64,000 bases of DNA from Platanthera guangdongensis (taxonomy: Eukaryota; Streptophyta; Magnoliopsida; Asparagales; Orchidaceae). The notes below the pieces were generated by a model, which made no database searches, was not told where the DNA came from, and saw nothing but the letters and a program-made list of their open reading frames with translations. Shown one piece after another: positions 10,298-21,553 of this stretch. Every line of letters begins with the position of its first letter. The stretch's first letter is position 1. The position numbers and the translations under genes are program-made. The stretch is taken from positions 118,603,900 through 118,667,899 of the forward strand of contig CM077158.1 in the NCBI GenBank assembly GCA_039583875.1. The letters run 5' to 3'.

Positions 10298-13200
10298 GAG
10301 AATCCAAGTGGCCATACCCCTACATGGTACTTGGATAGTGGATGTTCCAGACACATGACTGGAACTAGGGGACTACTGAAGGACTACATTCCAATCAAGA
10401 ATGGTCCAAAGGTGACCTTTGGTGGTTCAGAAAAAGGAATCATCAAAGGGTTTGGTAACATATCTTCTAACTTAGTTACCATTACTCAAGTGGCTTATGT
10501 TAAAGGTTTGAAACATAACCTCATTAGTATAAGTCAATTAAGTGATGTAGGGTATGACATCTCATTTGTTAAAAATGGTTGTCATATCAAGAGGTCTAGT
10601 GATCAAAAGATCATTTTGACAGGTTATAGGAAGAGAAATGTCTATTGTTTAGACATTATGGTTGAGAACAATAGTTCTCCAGTTTGTCTTGTAGCTGATG
10701 AGACAGTCTCTCAATGTGTCAAGTGGCACAAGAGGCTTGCTCATCTAAATTACAAGACTATTGGCAAACTCTTTAGTAAAGAGTTAGTGAGGAATGGTCC
10801 TCAAGTTAAGTGTGTCAAAGATGGCATTTGCTCAGCTTGTCAAAAGGGCAAGCAGACTAAATCCACCTTTAGAAGCATTGACAACAAGATGCTGTGAGAT
10901 GTTTATATCTCTTGCATATGGATCTATTTGGTCCAATGCCAGTTCACAGCTTAGGTAGGAAGGTCTACACCTTTGTAGTTGTTGATGACTACTCAAGGTT
11001 TTCCTGGGTGTTCTTCTTAAAGCAGAAATCTGAAACACCTAGTGTCTTCCACAGTTTTGTTAAGCAAATTCAGAATGAATTGAACTGTACAGTGGTCAAA
11101 ATTAGAAGTGACCATGGTACAGAGTTTCAATCTGAAAGCATGACAAAACTATGTGAAGACTATGGGATATTTCAAGAATTCTCTTCACCTAGAACACCTC
11201 AGCAAAATGGCATTGCTGAAAGGAAAAATAGAACCTTGATAGAAGCTGGTAGGACTCTATTAAGTGATTCTTCACTACCAGAATATTTCTGGGCTGAAGC
11301 AGTAAACACTGCATGCCATGTGATAAATAGAGCTACCATAACTAAAAGGTTAAACAAGACCCCCTATGAAGTAGTGAAAGGCAGGAAACCAAACCTATCC
11401 TATTTCAGGATTTTTGGTTGTAAATGCTTCATACTTAACAATGGGAAGACTTACTTAACTAAGTTTGCTGCCAAATCCCAAGAGGGAGTGTTTGTTGGGT
11501 ACAGCAGTAATAGTAAGTCTTATAGAGTCTACAACTTGACTACACAAGTTGTAGAGGAGTCTGTGCATGTAGTTTTTGATGAGACACTTCTTATTAACAA
11601 TGAGTTGTCTAGTAGTGTGTGCAGCCCCACAGGTCTTTCTAAGAAGATGGACAAGCTAACCATAGAAGATGTACCTGCTGCAAGACAGCAAGTAGAAGAA
11701 GATGGCTTATGTCCAGGGGGAGAACTACATGTACCAGGAGCTGAAGAAGTTCAAGGAACTCAGCATGATGAAGATGATGAAGAAGTACAACCAGAAGTAA
11801 GGATGCCTCCAGCCAACAGGCATCTAAGAGATCATCCAGTGGAGCTGATCATTGGAGATCCAAGACAAGGTGTTCAGACAAGGAGCAGAAATCAGAATGC
11901 TGCAATATATTCAAGTTTTCTGTCTCAAATAGAACCAAAGAAATTTGAAGAAGCTATACAAGATCCACAGTGGACTGAAGCTATGCAGGAAGAGCTAAAC
12001 CAGTTCAAGAGGTGCAAGGTTTGGGACTTAGTTCCTAAGCCTAAAGATCACAATGTGATAGGAACAAAGTGGATCTACAGAAACAAGTTAGATGAACAAG
12101 GAGTCATCATTAAGAATAAGGCAAGATTGGTTGCAAAAGGATATAGGCAAGAAGAAGGTATTGATTTTGATCAAACCTTTGCTCCAGTAGCCAGACTGGA
12201 AGCCATAAGGATGTTCTTGGCCTATGCAACCTACCAAGGATTCAAAGTATACCAAATGGATGTGAAGTCAGCATTCCTTAATGGTAATTTAAAAGAAGAA
12301 GTATATGTGGAGCAGCCTTCAGGTTTTGTTGATCCTACTTTTCCACATTATGTCTATAGACTTAGGAAAGCATTGTATGGGTTAAAGCAAGCTCCTAGAG
12401 CTTGGTATGAAACCCTATCTAGTTTCCTCATTGAGAACAAGTTCACAAGGGGGAAAATAGATAAGACTCTATTCCTTAGGGAATCTAGAGGCAAAGTAAT
12501 ACTTGTCCAAATATATGTAGATGACATTATATTTGGGTCTACTGAAAGTAGCCTTTGCAAAAAGTTTGCAAAGCTTATGCAGAGTCAATTTGAAATGAGT
12601 AGTATGGGAGAACTGAAGTTTTTCTTGGGTCTCCAAGTTAAACAGACTGAAAGTGGTCTTTCCATATGTCAGTCTAAGTTCACCCTAGAACTCATAAGGA
12701 AATATGGTATGGATTCCTCCAGTACCATGAAGACTCCTATGGGGTCAAGTATGTCTCTAAGCAAGGATGATGCAGGGAAACCTGTAGATGAAACCTTGTA
12801 TAGAGGGATAGTTGGCTCCTTACTATACTTGACTGCAAGTAGGCCTGACATTATGTATGCTACATGTGTTTGTGCCAGGTATCAAGCCTGCCCCAAAGAG
12901 TCTCACTTGACTGCAGTCAAGAGAATCTTGAGATATCTAAAGGGCACACCTTATCTAGGCCTCTGGTACCCTAGGAATGGAGATTTTGATCTAACAGGCT
13001 ATTCAGATGCAGACTTTGCAGGATGCAAGGAAGATAGAAAAAGCACAACTGGATCCTGTCAATTCCTAGGTGGAAGACTTATCTCATGGAGTAGTAAGAA
13101 GCAAACCAGTGTGGCCATCTCCACAGCTGAGTCAGAGTATATAGCTGCAGGAAGTTGCTGTGCTCAACTTCTATGGATTCAACATCAGCTAGAAGACTAT

Positions 13201-13458
13201 GGATGTCAGGTAAGTAGAACTCCACTTTATTGTGATTCTACTAGTGCTATTTCCATAGCTAATAATCCTGTATCTCATAGTAGAACTAAACATATTGAGA
13301 TAAAATATCACTTTCTTAGGGAGCATGTAGAAAGAAATGATATTGCACTTGAATATGTTAAAACAGATAATCAGATAGCTGATATGTTCACTAAGCCCTT
13401 AGATGAAGCTAAGTTTAATAAGTTCAAAATTGAACTAGGTATGATAAACTTAGACTAA
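10286..13458 (+). pseudogene. pol: Pol polyprotein with one frameshift (element A)
   Basis: Copia-order polyprotein. Protease: YLDSGCSRHMTG near 10325. Integrase zinc domain: H-x-H and C-x2-C (WHKRLAHL ... CSACQKG). The frame then breaks at about 10890-10897 and resumes at 10894. Integrase core: D in HMDLFGP, D in RSDHGTEF, E in [34 protein letters not shown] and the catalytic [10 protein letters not shown]. RNase [18 protein letters not shown] and [13 protein letters not shown]; the ORF ends at 13458. All catalytic residues I can see are present, so the single frameshift is the only visible defect apart from the shared gag-pol stop. A sequencing error at the frameshift cannot be excluded. 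Confidence 0.9.
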
Positions 13459-13491
13459 GTATACAGAACAAAAATTGGCTAAGTAAAAAGG

Positions 13492-13819
13492 TGTCGACAC
13501 ATAGACAAGTCTATGTCGACACAGAATAGTAAGTGTCGACACTTCAGAAAAATGGTGTCGACACATCTAGGAAGTTAGTGTCGACACTTCAGAATGTTAG
13601 TGTCGACACATGTCGAGTAGGTGTCGACACATCCACTAAGGTGTCGACACTTAAGTTTTACTCAGAATTTTTCTAAGTAAAGTCTCGACACATGTCGAGT
13701 ATAGTGGTGTCGACACTTAACCAAGTGTCGACACATAGTAATCTGTTAACTAAATTTGTGTCGACACATGAGTGTCGAGACATTATAGTCAGTGTCGACA
13801 CTTATTGACAGTGTCGACA
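13492..13819 (+). promoter_or_regulatory. Second TGTCGACA array, between pol and third ORF (element A)
   Basis: Thirteen exact TGTCGACA copies start at 13492, 13514, 13534, 13556, 13579, 13601, 13622, 13642, 13708, 13726, 13759, 13793 and 13812, with variants (tctcgaca, tgtcgaga) in the gaps. The first eight are 20-23 bp apart. Two more lie after the TATA box, at 13890 and 13929. This is the same motif and spacing as U3, placed directly before the third ORF. Confidence 0.85.
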
Positions 13820-13864
13820 CATCATTAGAAATTCCTCCCGCCTGTTCGTCTTCAAACAGGAAAG

Positions 13865-13872
13865 GTATAAAT
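13865..13872 (+). promoter_or_regulatory. Internal TATA box for the third ORF (element A)
   Basis: TATAAATA in aaaggTATAAATAgggttc lies 46 bp after the last upstream palindrome and about 100 bp before the ATG at 13972. The octamer is identical to the LTR TATA box and stands in the same order after the motif array. That it initiates transcription is inference. Confidence 0.6.
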
Positions 13873-13971
13873 AGGGTTCTGTCTTTGATTGTCGACACGC
13901 TTTCAAAGTTTCGAGACCTAAACTCTTGTGTCGACATTTCTCTCTTCTCAAGACTAAATCTTCAAACCCTA

Positions 13972-16749
13972 ATGGCTCCCAAGCTGGAAGAGAACGTCAA
14001 CGAGGGCTATGAGCTCGTGCGAGGCGCATTTGACGACAGCGATCAGGAATTCAAATCGGTGATTACCCTAGTCAGCGATTCAGGACTGGAATTCTTGGTT
14101 TCAGAACCAACGAAAATCTGGAAGAAAGAAGTAATTGAATTTCTTACTCAAGCAACTGTGGACGACTCTGGATTCAGAATCAAGTCCAGGGTGCATGGCA
14201 CCAAAGTCAAACTATCCCCCAAGTCTTTGAGAAAGGTACTTCAGCTACCTAAGATTCAAGAAGAAGAGGAGGTAACTGCTTCTAAGACCAGGGAAGCTCT
14301 TACTTGGTGTGGACTGGATTCACAGATGAAGGTGGGATCAGTCTTCAATAGGAAGGGGATGAACAATCAAGGCAAGTTCTTGTCAGAAGTAGTGGGCAAG
14401 GTAATTCTGTGCAAACCAGGAGGGCATGACAGGGTGTCTGCCTCCATGTTTGAAGTAATGACCAGAATCATCTTCACTCTGAAGACAGATTGGTCAATGG
14501 TGGTTTTTGAGAAAGTGAAGGAAAGCCTGAAGAAGCCCAATCTGGGCAGGATTATAAGTCTCTACCTGGCTGGATCCATTCCAGAGGTAATGAGCACTGC
14601 TGCAGGAACAAAGATAAATCATATGAGGAGAATGGACTCCAGAATATTCTCAAGATGGGAAAGGGTGCTGGTGTCAAAGGACTTGGCCACCCCTGAGAAA
14701 CAAACTTCTAAGACAGACTCTCCTCCCAGGAAGAAAAGGAAGACAGCTGCTGTGCCTCAAGAGTCCTCAAGCAGCTCAGGCAGTGAAGAACAGGTGGTCT
14801 TCACTCCTGAAAGTCCAGTAGATGTGACTGCAGCAAAGTCACCTGCTCCTCAGGAGCCAGCTGATATCCAGGGGGAGCCTCCAGCTGTAGAACATCCATC
14901 TACACTGGATAGTGAGCAGGCTACTCTCATCATTCAAGAGGTACTTGTTGATCTTAACATTTGAATTTTTCTATATCACATTCTGATTTGTCTGATGACC
15001 ATCAGCCAATCAGCAAGCACAAGAACCAGATGTTGTTCATCCAGACACATCTGTTGTGATACCTGATGCAGTGGTAGAAGAACCAAGGACATCTCCTGCA
15101 CAGTCTCCACCAGAGTATACCATGGAAGATCTGTTTTTGAACTTGGATCAAGAAGATTTTGATATGGAAAAGACTGCTGCTGATGCAGTGAAGGATGCTG
15201 TTGCTGAGGGGGAGACTTTGGATATAATAGAAGAGCCTATAAGGCTAGATTCTGAGCAGGCACAAGATGTGCATACTGAAAGAACATCCAGCCCTAAGGA
15301 TAGGGTGGATATAGCAAGTACATCTGACTCTGAAGATGAGGAAGCTGAGCAAGCTAAGAAAAAGAAGTTCTTTGTATTCAAGAGGAGGAGCCAAAGCTAT
15401 AAGAAGGCTCTACAAACAGTTGCTCAGCATTCACTAGTTCAACAAGCTCCATCCACTGATTATAGTGCTCTACTGCTTGCAATGCAAATCAAGATGGATG
15501 AACAAAGAAAGCCTTAGAAACTTATGTTGATGAAGGGCACAAAGCACTACAATCTGATCTGGGCCAGGAAATCAAGTCTATAAGGTTTGAAATGAACCTT
15601 AATAAAACAGCAATGACTGATTGTTTTACCAAGGGTGCTAATGCTGTGGTCTATCTAGCTAAACATCAAGAAGAAATTAAAGAGAAAGTGGATGATATAG
15701 CAGTCAAGCAAGGCTATGTGCTGGAGAATCAGTTGAGGATGAATGATAACTTGACTGCATCTCACAATGCAATTGTCACTGAAATTAAGAATAAGTCAGA
15801 TGAACCTTCCACTTCCTCAGCTGCTGCCAAAGCTGATTTTGATAAGATATTTCAAGCAGAGATTGCTGCTGTTAAAAATGCCATAAAAGATTCCCAGAAG
15901 GTCATATCAGAACAGCTTACAAAGCTTAGACCTTTCTTTAAAGAGGGCATAAGATATTTGGATAGCCAAATCCGATTTCAGAAAGATGATGTAAGGGATC
16001 ATATGGCTCAAGAAGTCATAAAGGGGGAGAGAGTGTTAGTCAAGGCCAGTTCTGAGCATGCAAAATGGATTTCAAATTCTATCAGGGCTACACTTGGATA
16101 TCCTCCCCTGTGTGATGACAATGAAGTAGGTGAATCTGGTATTCAAGGAACATTTCTTGGAGGTGAGCAACAAGCAGTGGCTGATGTAATCTATCCACCT
16201 CCAGACTTTGAAATGATTCATGCTGATGTAAGCACTATGTATAGTCCAACTGCTGGCAAGCCAAATGTTATTCTGGAAAAGGTTGTTCAACCTATCACAG
16301 CTGCTATGCAAGAGGCATTGGATAAAGAAGAAGAAACTAGGCTGTCAAAGAAGAAGTTTAGGGAAATTGCTGAACAAAAGCCAGATTTTGAACAATGGAG
16401 CCCTACTTCTAGAAACATAATTCTTACAGCCTGGAAAGCAGCCAAGGATAATGCCCATGAGAGGAACAAGTGGTTCTCAGAGGCTGAATGGAGAAAGCAT
16501 GAGATTAGACAAGAAGCCATTGTCCAACACAGAAGGAAGGCCAAGTTAGGAAAGCTACCTCCAACAGCTGTGGAGCCTAGCAAGTACTTTCCCAAGCCTT
16601 ATCATTATTTTGAAAGGCAGAAGATCAAGGCAGATAAGCAAGATCTAAAAGGGAAGAAGACTGCTGAAGCTGAGCCTGCTGCTGCTGCTGTGAAAGCTCA
16701 AGTTAAAGCTGGAAAAGGGATTGTTATCAAAGAACCTGATCAGCACTAG
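13972..16749 (+). pseudogene. Third ORF ('env-like' position) of element A, interrupted
   Basis: The protein starts MAPKLEENVNEGYELV at 13972 and is homologous over its N-terminal ~220 residues to the third ORFs of B and H (shared VVGKV, NxGRII, MDSxxFxRWER patterns). A basic PPRKKRKT stretch near residue 251 looks like a nuclear localisation signal, followed by a long acidic, Ser/Pro-rich middle, helical segments, and a conserved C-terminal block (FEQWSPTSRNIIL ... YFPKPYHYFERQKIK). The first frame stops at 14964; 15056-15517 is open in a second frame and 15592-16749 in the original one. A GT-AG candidate intron at 14941-15013 would join the first two, and a 1-nt frameshift near 15505 separates the last. 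No signal peptide or membrane segment is visible, so an envelope role is not supported. Confidence 0.75.
14941..15013 (+). other. Candidate 73-nt intron in the third ORF (element A)
   Basis: GTACTT...ATCAG, AT-rich, with stops in frame. Excision after codon GAG (ending 14940) and resumption at CAA (15014) restores an open frame into 15056-15517. The acceptor lacks a strong pyrimidine tract, so a plain frameshift is the alternative. Confidence 0.35.
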
Positions 16750-17034
16750 ATTAGGAATTAACTTGTTGCTTATTGTAATTTTGTTAAGAGGAAAAACATT
16801 GTAATACTTCATTGAAAATGTATAAGAAACATTATTGGAACAGTATATGATAAATATAGTTTGAATGTTCTGAAATATGTGTGTTTCTTAATTGTTCTGC
16901 AATGTTTAATAAGTATACATGTGTGGTTTATTACATGTTCAAGTTTTCCCTGTTGTCATTTATATGTTTTACATCATTTTGTAATTTTTAATTATGAGTG
17001 GTGTATATCATTGACTAAGGGTTATGACTTCTCC
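16750..17034 (+). other. Untranslated tail of element A before the PPT
   Basis: AT-rich, no ORF. It contains the left arm (17000-17014) of an inverted repeat whose right arm lies in U3 at 17099-17113. Confidence 0.6.
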
Positions 17035-17113
17035 AAATAGGGGGAGATTGTTGGGTACATTGGTCAAATGTACCTGATTTGAAGAAGCCTCACCTAACTC
17101 AATGATATACATC
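17000..17113 (+). other. Stem bridging PPT and U3 start (element A)
   Basis: 17000-17014 pairs with 17099-17113: fourteen Watson-Crick pairs and one G-T, around an 84-nt loop that contains the PPT and the LTR start. Elements D, H and B have equivalent stems in the same place; those of H and B use unrelated sequence. Confidence 0.65.
17035..17048 (+). other. Polypurine tract (element A)
   Basis: AAATAGGGGGAGAT directly precedes TGTTGGG of the 3' LTR. It is the plus-strand primer site. The same tract occurs in B, D and H. Confidence 0.85.
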
Positions 17114-19089
17114 AGAATGTATTTGATGTTTGTTTGAGTTATTTGTGCAGGTTAGGTATACACTGGACTGAAGCTGAAAATTTCTAAGTCCATGTGTCGA
17201 CACCCAGAGGCAAAGTGTCGACACTTGAGAAAGCTTGTGTCGACACCCAGACATGCAGTGTCGACACTTGGAGTCATTGTGTCGACACCTGGGAAGAAGT
17301 GTCGACACCAGTCAGAAAGTGTCGACACTTGGAGCTGTGTCGACACTCAGTGTAGAAGGATGCAGAAAAGCTGTGTCGACACTTAGCAGAAGTGTCGACA
17401 TCTTGAAGAGCTGAGTCAACACCAGACAGTGTCGACACTTGGAGTTGTGTCGACACTCAGCATAATTCTGCAGAGACTAAGTACAAGTGTCGACACTCAA
17501 CACAATGTGTCGACACTCAATCAAAAGAGTCAACATATGAAGAATGTGTCGACACTCAGCACAATGTGTCGACACACACTCAAAGAAGTCAACACTTAAA
17601 GAATGTGTCGACACTCAGCACAATGTGTCGACACATAACCAGAAGACTCAACACTTGAAGATAGTGTCGACACAAGGAGCTGTGTCGACACTTAGCAAAG
17701 AACAGAAAACTTGTAAAATATTCTAAGTATAAGTGTCGACACTAATGGGATGTGTCGACACTCAGCTGAAGAATCAAGAATGAAGACTTGTGTCGACACC
17801 AAGAAGCAGTGTCGACACTTGACAGTTTCTACACATGAAGATGTGTCGACACAAAGGAGATGTGTCGACACTTAGAAGAATACAGAAAGAATGAAGTACA
17901 AGTGCTTGTGTCGACACTCAATTTCAGTGTCGACACATGCAGAAGAAACTGTGTCGAGACATACAAGGGAATGTGTCGACACCTTGTAGACTTGTGTCGA
18001 CACTTACACAACATGTGTCGACACTTGGTCTATAAGTGTCGACACTTAAGAACAGAAAGTCTCGACACTAACTGACAGTTAGAGAATTTCAAGAAGTGAC
18101 TGGTTGACATGACAGCTGCCAATCCAGCCGGTCTACAGCAACTGTCAGCAAAGTCAAAAGACTGTTATAAACCGGATCAGCCGGTTACCATGAAGGAAGC
18201 CTATAAATAGGCACCCACAGTCTACAGAAGTGAAGAGATAATAATTAAAGAAGTTCAAAAACATTACATGGTGTGATTGAAGTAGTTGATCAGACTAAAT
18301 CAAGAAGTGATACACAGAAGATCAACACAAGAAGATCAGGCAGTCCAACTGCAGATCTAAGTAGTTGGAGAGAGAGAGCTCCAACCAAGGATTCAGTCTT
18401 TGGAACTAAGGCTGAGAAGAAGAATTCAGAGTCATCTGGATTTCAAGAAGCAGAGATCAAGGATCAACTGCAGAAGATTCAGACTAATTCAGTTCTACTC
18501 AAGAAGCTTTGAAGAAAGCTAAGTCAGTTTGGATCAAGCTGAGTTCTTCCAAGAACTCTCCAAGAAACTCTCAACTCCTCTCATTCCTTCTGAGTTGTAG
18601 AGTTAGAATTTGTAATTTCTATTATAACTTGTAAGATCCATTGGATCTGAGTGATTGTAAGCCTATTTTATAAAGGCTGAGGGTAGGGCTTGGTGCCTGA
18701 GTGTAGGAGTTGAAGAACTCTGAGTGTAGGCCTTTGATTGGCTGAGTGTAGGCCTGGGTGGCTGAGTGTAGGCCTTTTGGCTGAGTGTAAGGCTTTGGGC
18801 CTGAGGTAGGAACCTTGTTGGGTTCTGAGCTAGTGGAGAAGTTTGGCCGAATCTAGTACACTGCTAGATAGGCGAAGGGGGAAAGTGGATGTACCCAAAG
18901 ATTGGGGAACCACTATAAAATTAGTGTGTCTGCTGTGCTGTGCTGTGTTGTGGCTTTTCTGGTGATTTCTGAAATTGCTGTTAACTGTAATAATCTGTGA
19001 TAAACTGTTGTACTGTCGAACAAAACTTAAAAAGGTTTAGGTCACCTATTCACCCCCCCCCTCTAGGTGTTTAGGTACCATATCTTTCA
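17049..19089 (+). repeat. 3' LTR (element A)
   Basis: 2041 bp, nearly identical to 6104-8148. Visible differences are an A/T at 17254 in 'acatgcag', one in 'cagcacaat', three in 'gtactgtcgaacaaaact', and short indels in the C run, in 'ttctggtgatt' and in an A run. It carries the TGTCGACA array (17195-18044), TATA box (18202-18209) and transcribed CTGAGTGTA repeats, and is followed by the duplication ATTTA. Confidence 0.95.
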
Positions 19090-19094
19090 ATTTA

Positions 19095-21553
19095 TTATCT
19101 AATCATATTACCATGAATGATCTTAAAATTTAGGCTCTGATCATATATTGTTGCTATCAAGCTTTGGAAATTTTATTGTAAATTTTGGGTTAGTATTTAT
19201 GGTACTTCTTTCACAATCCTAATAGTTCCCCTAATCACTTAAGAAATTATTATGAGCTATTTATTCATATTAAACTCATGAAAACTTGTCAAGATATCCT
19301 TTTTGGGAATATTAAAGCGTGGAAAATTATTTCTTGCTTTTTGAACAGATTACAAATATGTTTCTTCACAAAATGTCCTATTAGAGATTTATTTGCAGTA
19401 TTCTTTTATATAGCTTACTTACCTCGGAATTGTACGAAACTTAGTCAGTAATATTTAACGATCATAATAAAGCTCTAGTAATTTTTGGGTAATTTTTGGA
19501 TTATGTTTGGTGGTACTCCCTTCTTTACCTTTAATTTCTACAATTATCTTGAATGAATTAATTTCAGAATAATACTTCTATGAAAATTTATGAAACTTGG
19601 TATTATCTGCTATTTTTGTATCATATAGTGTTCATATTGTTTTGGTGGCCATAACTTAAGAAATTCTAGTACTTCATGTTCAAAACCACCAATGGTCTAA
19701 TTTTGGGGAAAATTTAATAAATGCCAAATTAATTAGGAGAATTACAAATTTCTTGATTTAGTCTGAGTATGTCATGATAGACCCCCAATATTAATTATAG
19801 GGCATTTGGATAAAAATTTGGAGGGATCTCCACTCATGCTCATCTAATATCTTAGGTTGTTCTGCACATAGTAAAACTATAGAATTGTGATAGCAGGTAG
19901 TATGGACATAGGGAGTTGGGGTTAATAGCATACTGATTTGGTCAGTTGAAGATGAGTTCATCATTAGGAGTCAAGATGGGGAGGTTGTTGGGCTGACTAG
20001 TGTTAAGCGGTGCTCGGGATCGATGAATGATCGTCTTCCCAGTGGAGAGAGAGAGTCAAAATACACTAGGGTTATATTTATTACAACACTAAATGGGATT
20101 GGATATGGGTAGATATCAATAATAATAAGTTCCTTACGAAAGGGAGTTTTGGGGTTCAACCCATAGTAGTTCCTAGTGCCCCCGAGAGCCCTTCACAGGG
20201 AATGCCCCTGGCAGTCCGAGGTTAAAGTTAAACCGTAAGGTTAAAGAGAATACAAGAGTAATTAGCAATATACTAGGATTTCACTTTCACTTAACCCGGC
20301 GATTCGGGAGATTAGCTTGGTTAGGTTATCCGAGCGGTAGGTTCGGTGGTTGTGGAAATGGACAAGTTAGCCCGATGAGCCGAAGGCTCAAAAGGTAGTT
20401 GAAACGGACAGGTTAGTCAGGGGAGCCGATGGATAAGAAATTTATGGTTGCATGTGCATAAGGTGGTGGGTATTCGTTATTTGATGGTTGCTAACACCGA
20501 CGTCAATATGATGACTGGGCCGGTGTGGTTTATAGTTAGCCAAGAAAAAGACTGGTGGTGGGTCAACATAGTTCACGGAGACTCTAGTGTGTCCTTCAGA
20601 GGCGTACGTAAGGGCTAGGCCTGGTAGTGTGAATACGCGTCTAGGAGTGGGGTGGCCCAACCCAATATCTCCTTTGCCCCTGTCCGCATTTTTGATCATG
20701 CATAAAGTGTATGACCCTCTCCTTTGCCCCTGTCCGCACCAGTTACTTTAGGACATCTAGTCAAACGATATAAAATAGGTACAAAACAGCTCTTTCCTGT
20801 TGCTCAAATCGCCATTGCCACACAGCAGTCAATATGACGCGGGTCGGCTTCTACTTTCGCATAATATATACATAACCAAGTTATGTACAAGGATGGCTCT
20901 CACGGAGACCACTGTTGGGCACTCTAGGCTCTCAGCTTCACATGCTATCCAACTTGTCTCGCGATCACAGGCTTCACAACCACAATCATGATGGATCTCA
21001 TGGACACTTTAGTTGACTCTTCAAGATCACAGCTTAACCATTAAGACCGCAAGTATCCAGGTGAAAGGCCTCACAACAATAGCTCTCTGGGAGCTACCGC
21101 CGGCGGTATCTCTACCGCTGCGCGGTAGGGGACAAAATATCATTTCTTCCCCCAATTTGGCTATTTTCCTAGAGACCAACTATAATACTCTCACTATAAC
21201 ATCCAGCACACCCCATAACTTCGCAAATTACACATTTAACCACAGAGACTTCTCCCACAAACAAATCAATCATCACTAATCCAGGCCAACTTGTCCGAAT
21301 TGGCTTCACAAATCATGCTTATTCCATACTTCGATTCCAGATTCTATATGCAATTTCTACTGGGGATGCTTTGTATCGACCCGCTGGAAATCCCTTCACT
21401 CTCCACCAATTAGTGGGGGATTTTATGCAATATGTCAAATTAAGGACTTCACATATCCAATAAGGAATATCGTTACCCTTGTCGATCGTTTTGGAGTTAT
21501 GATCTTACACTTGATTCAGATGAAAATGATCACCAAACCTTCCTCTCTGCAGA
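19095..21553. other. Unassigned region between elements A and G
   Basis: 2.46 kb with only short, unsupported frames. It is AT-rich to about 20,000 and then more mixed. A 21-bp direct repeat (tctcctttgcccctgtccgc plus a) occurs at 20668-20688 and 20718-20738. I see no LTR ends, PBS or protein homology. It could be host intergenic DNA or the body of an unrecognised old repeat. Confidence 0.5.

Larger units (their letters stand above)
6104..19089 (+). mobile_element. Complete Sirevirus (Ty1-Copia) element A
   Basis: The 12,986-bp element is flanked by the 5-bp duplication ATTTA (6099-6103 and 19090-19094). LTRs of about 2.04 kb, a tRNA-iMet PBS, gag, pol in Copia order (PR-INT-RT-RH), a long third ORF downstream of pol and a PPT AAATAGGGGGAGAT are all present. 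The third ORF and long LTRs define the Sirevirus (SIRE/Maximus) layout. By eye the LTRs differ by about five substitutions and a few short indels, so the insertion is young. One frameshift in pol and one in the third ORF, plus a possible intron there, separate it from a fully open element. Confidence 0.95.

Noticed and set aside
19095..21553. Host gene between A and G
   Set aside because: No long open frame, splice-consistent exons or recognisable domain could be made out on either strand.
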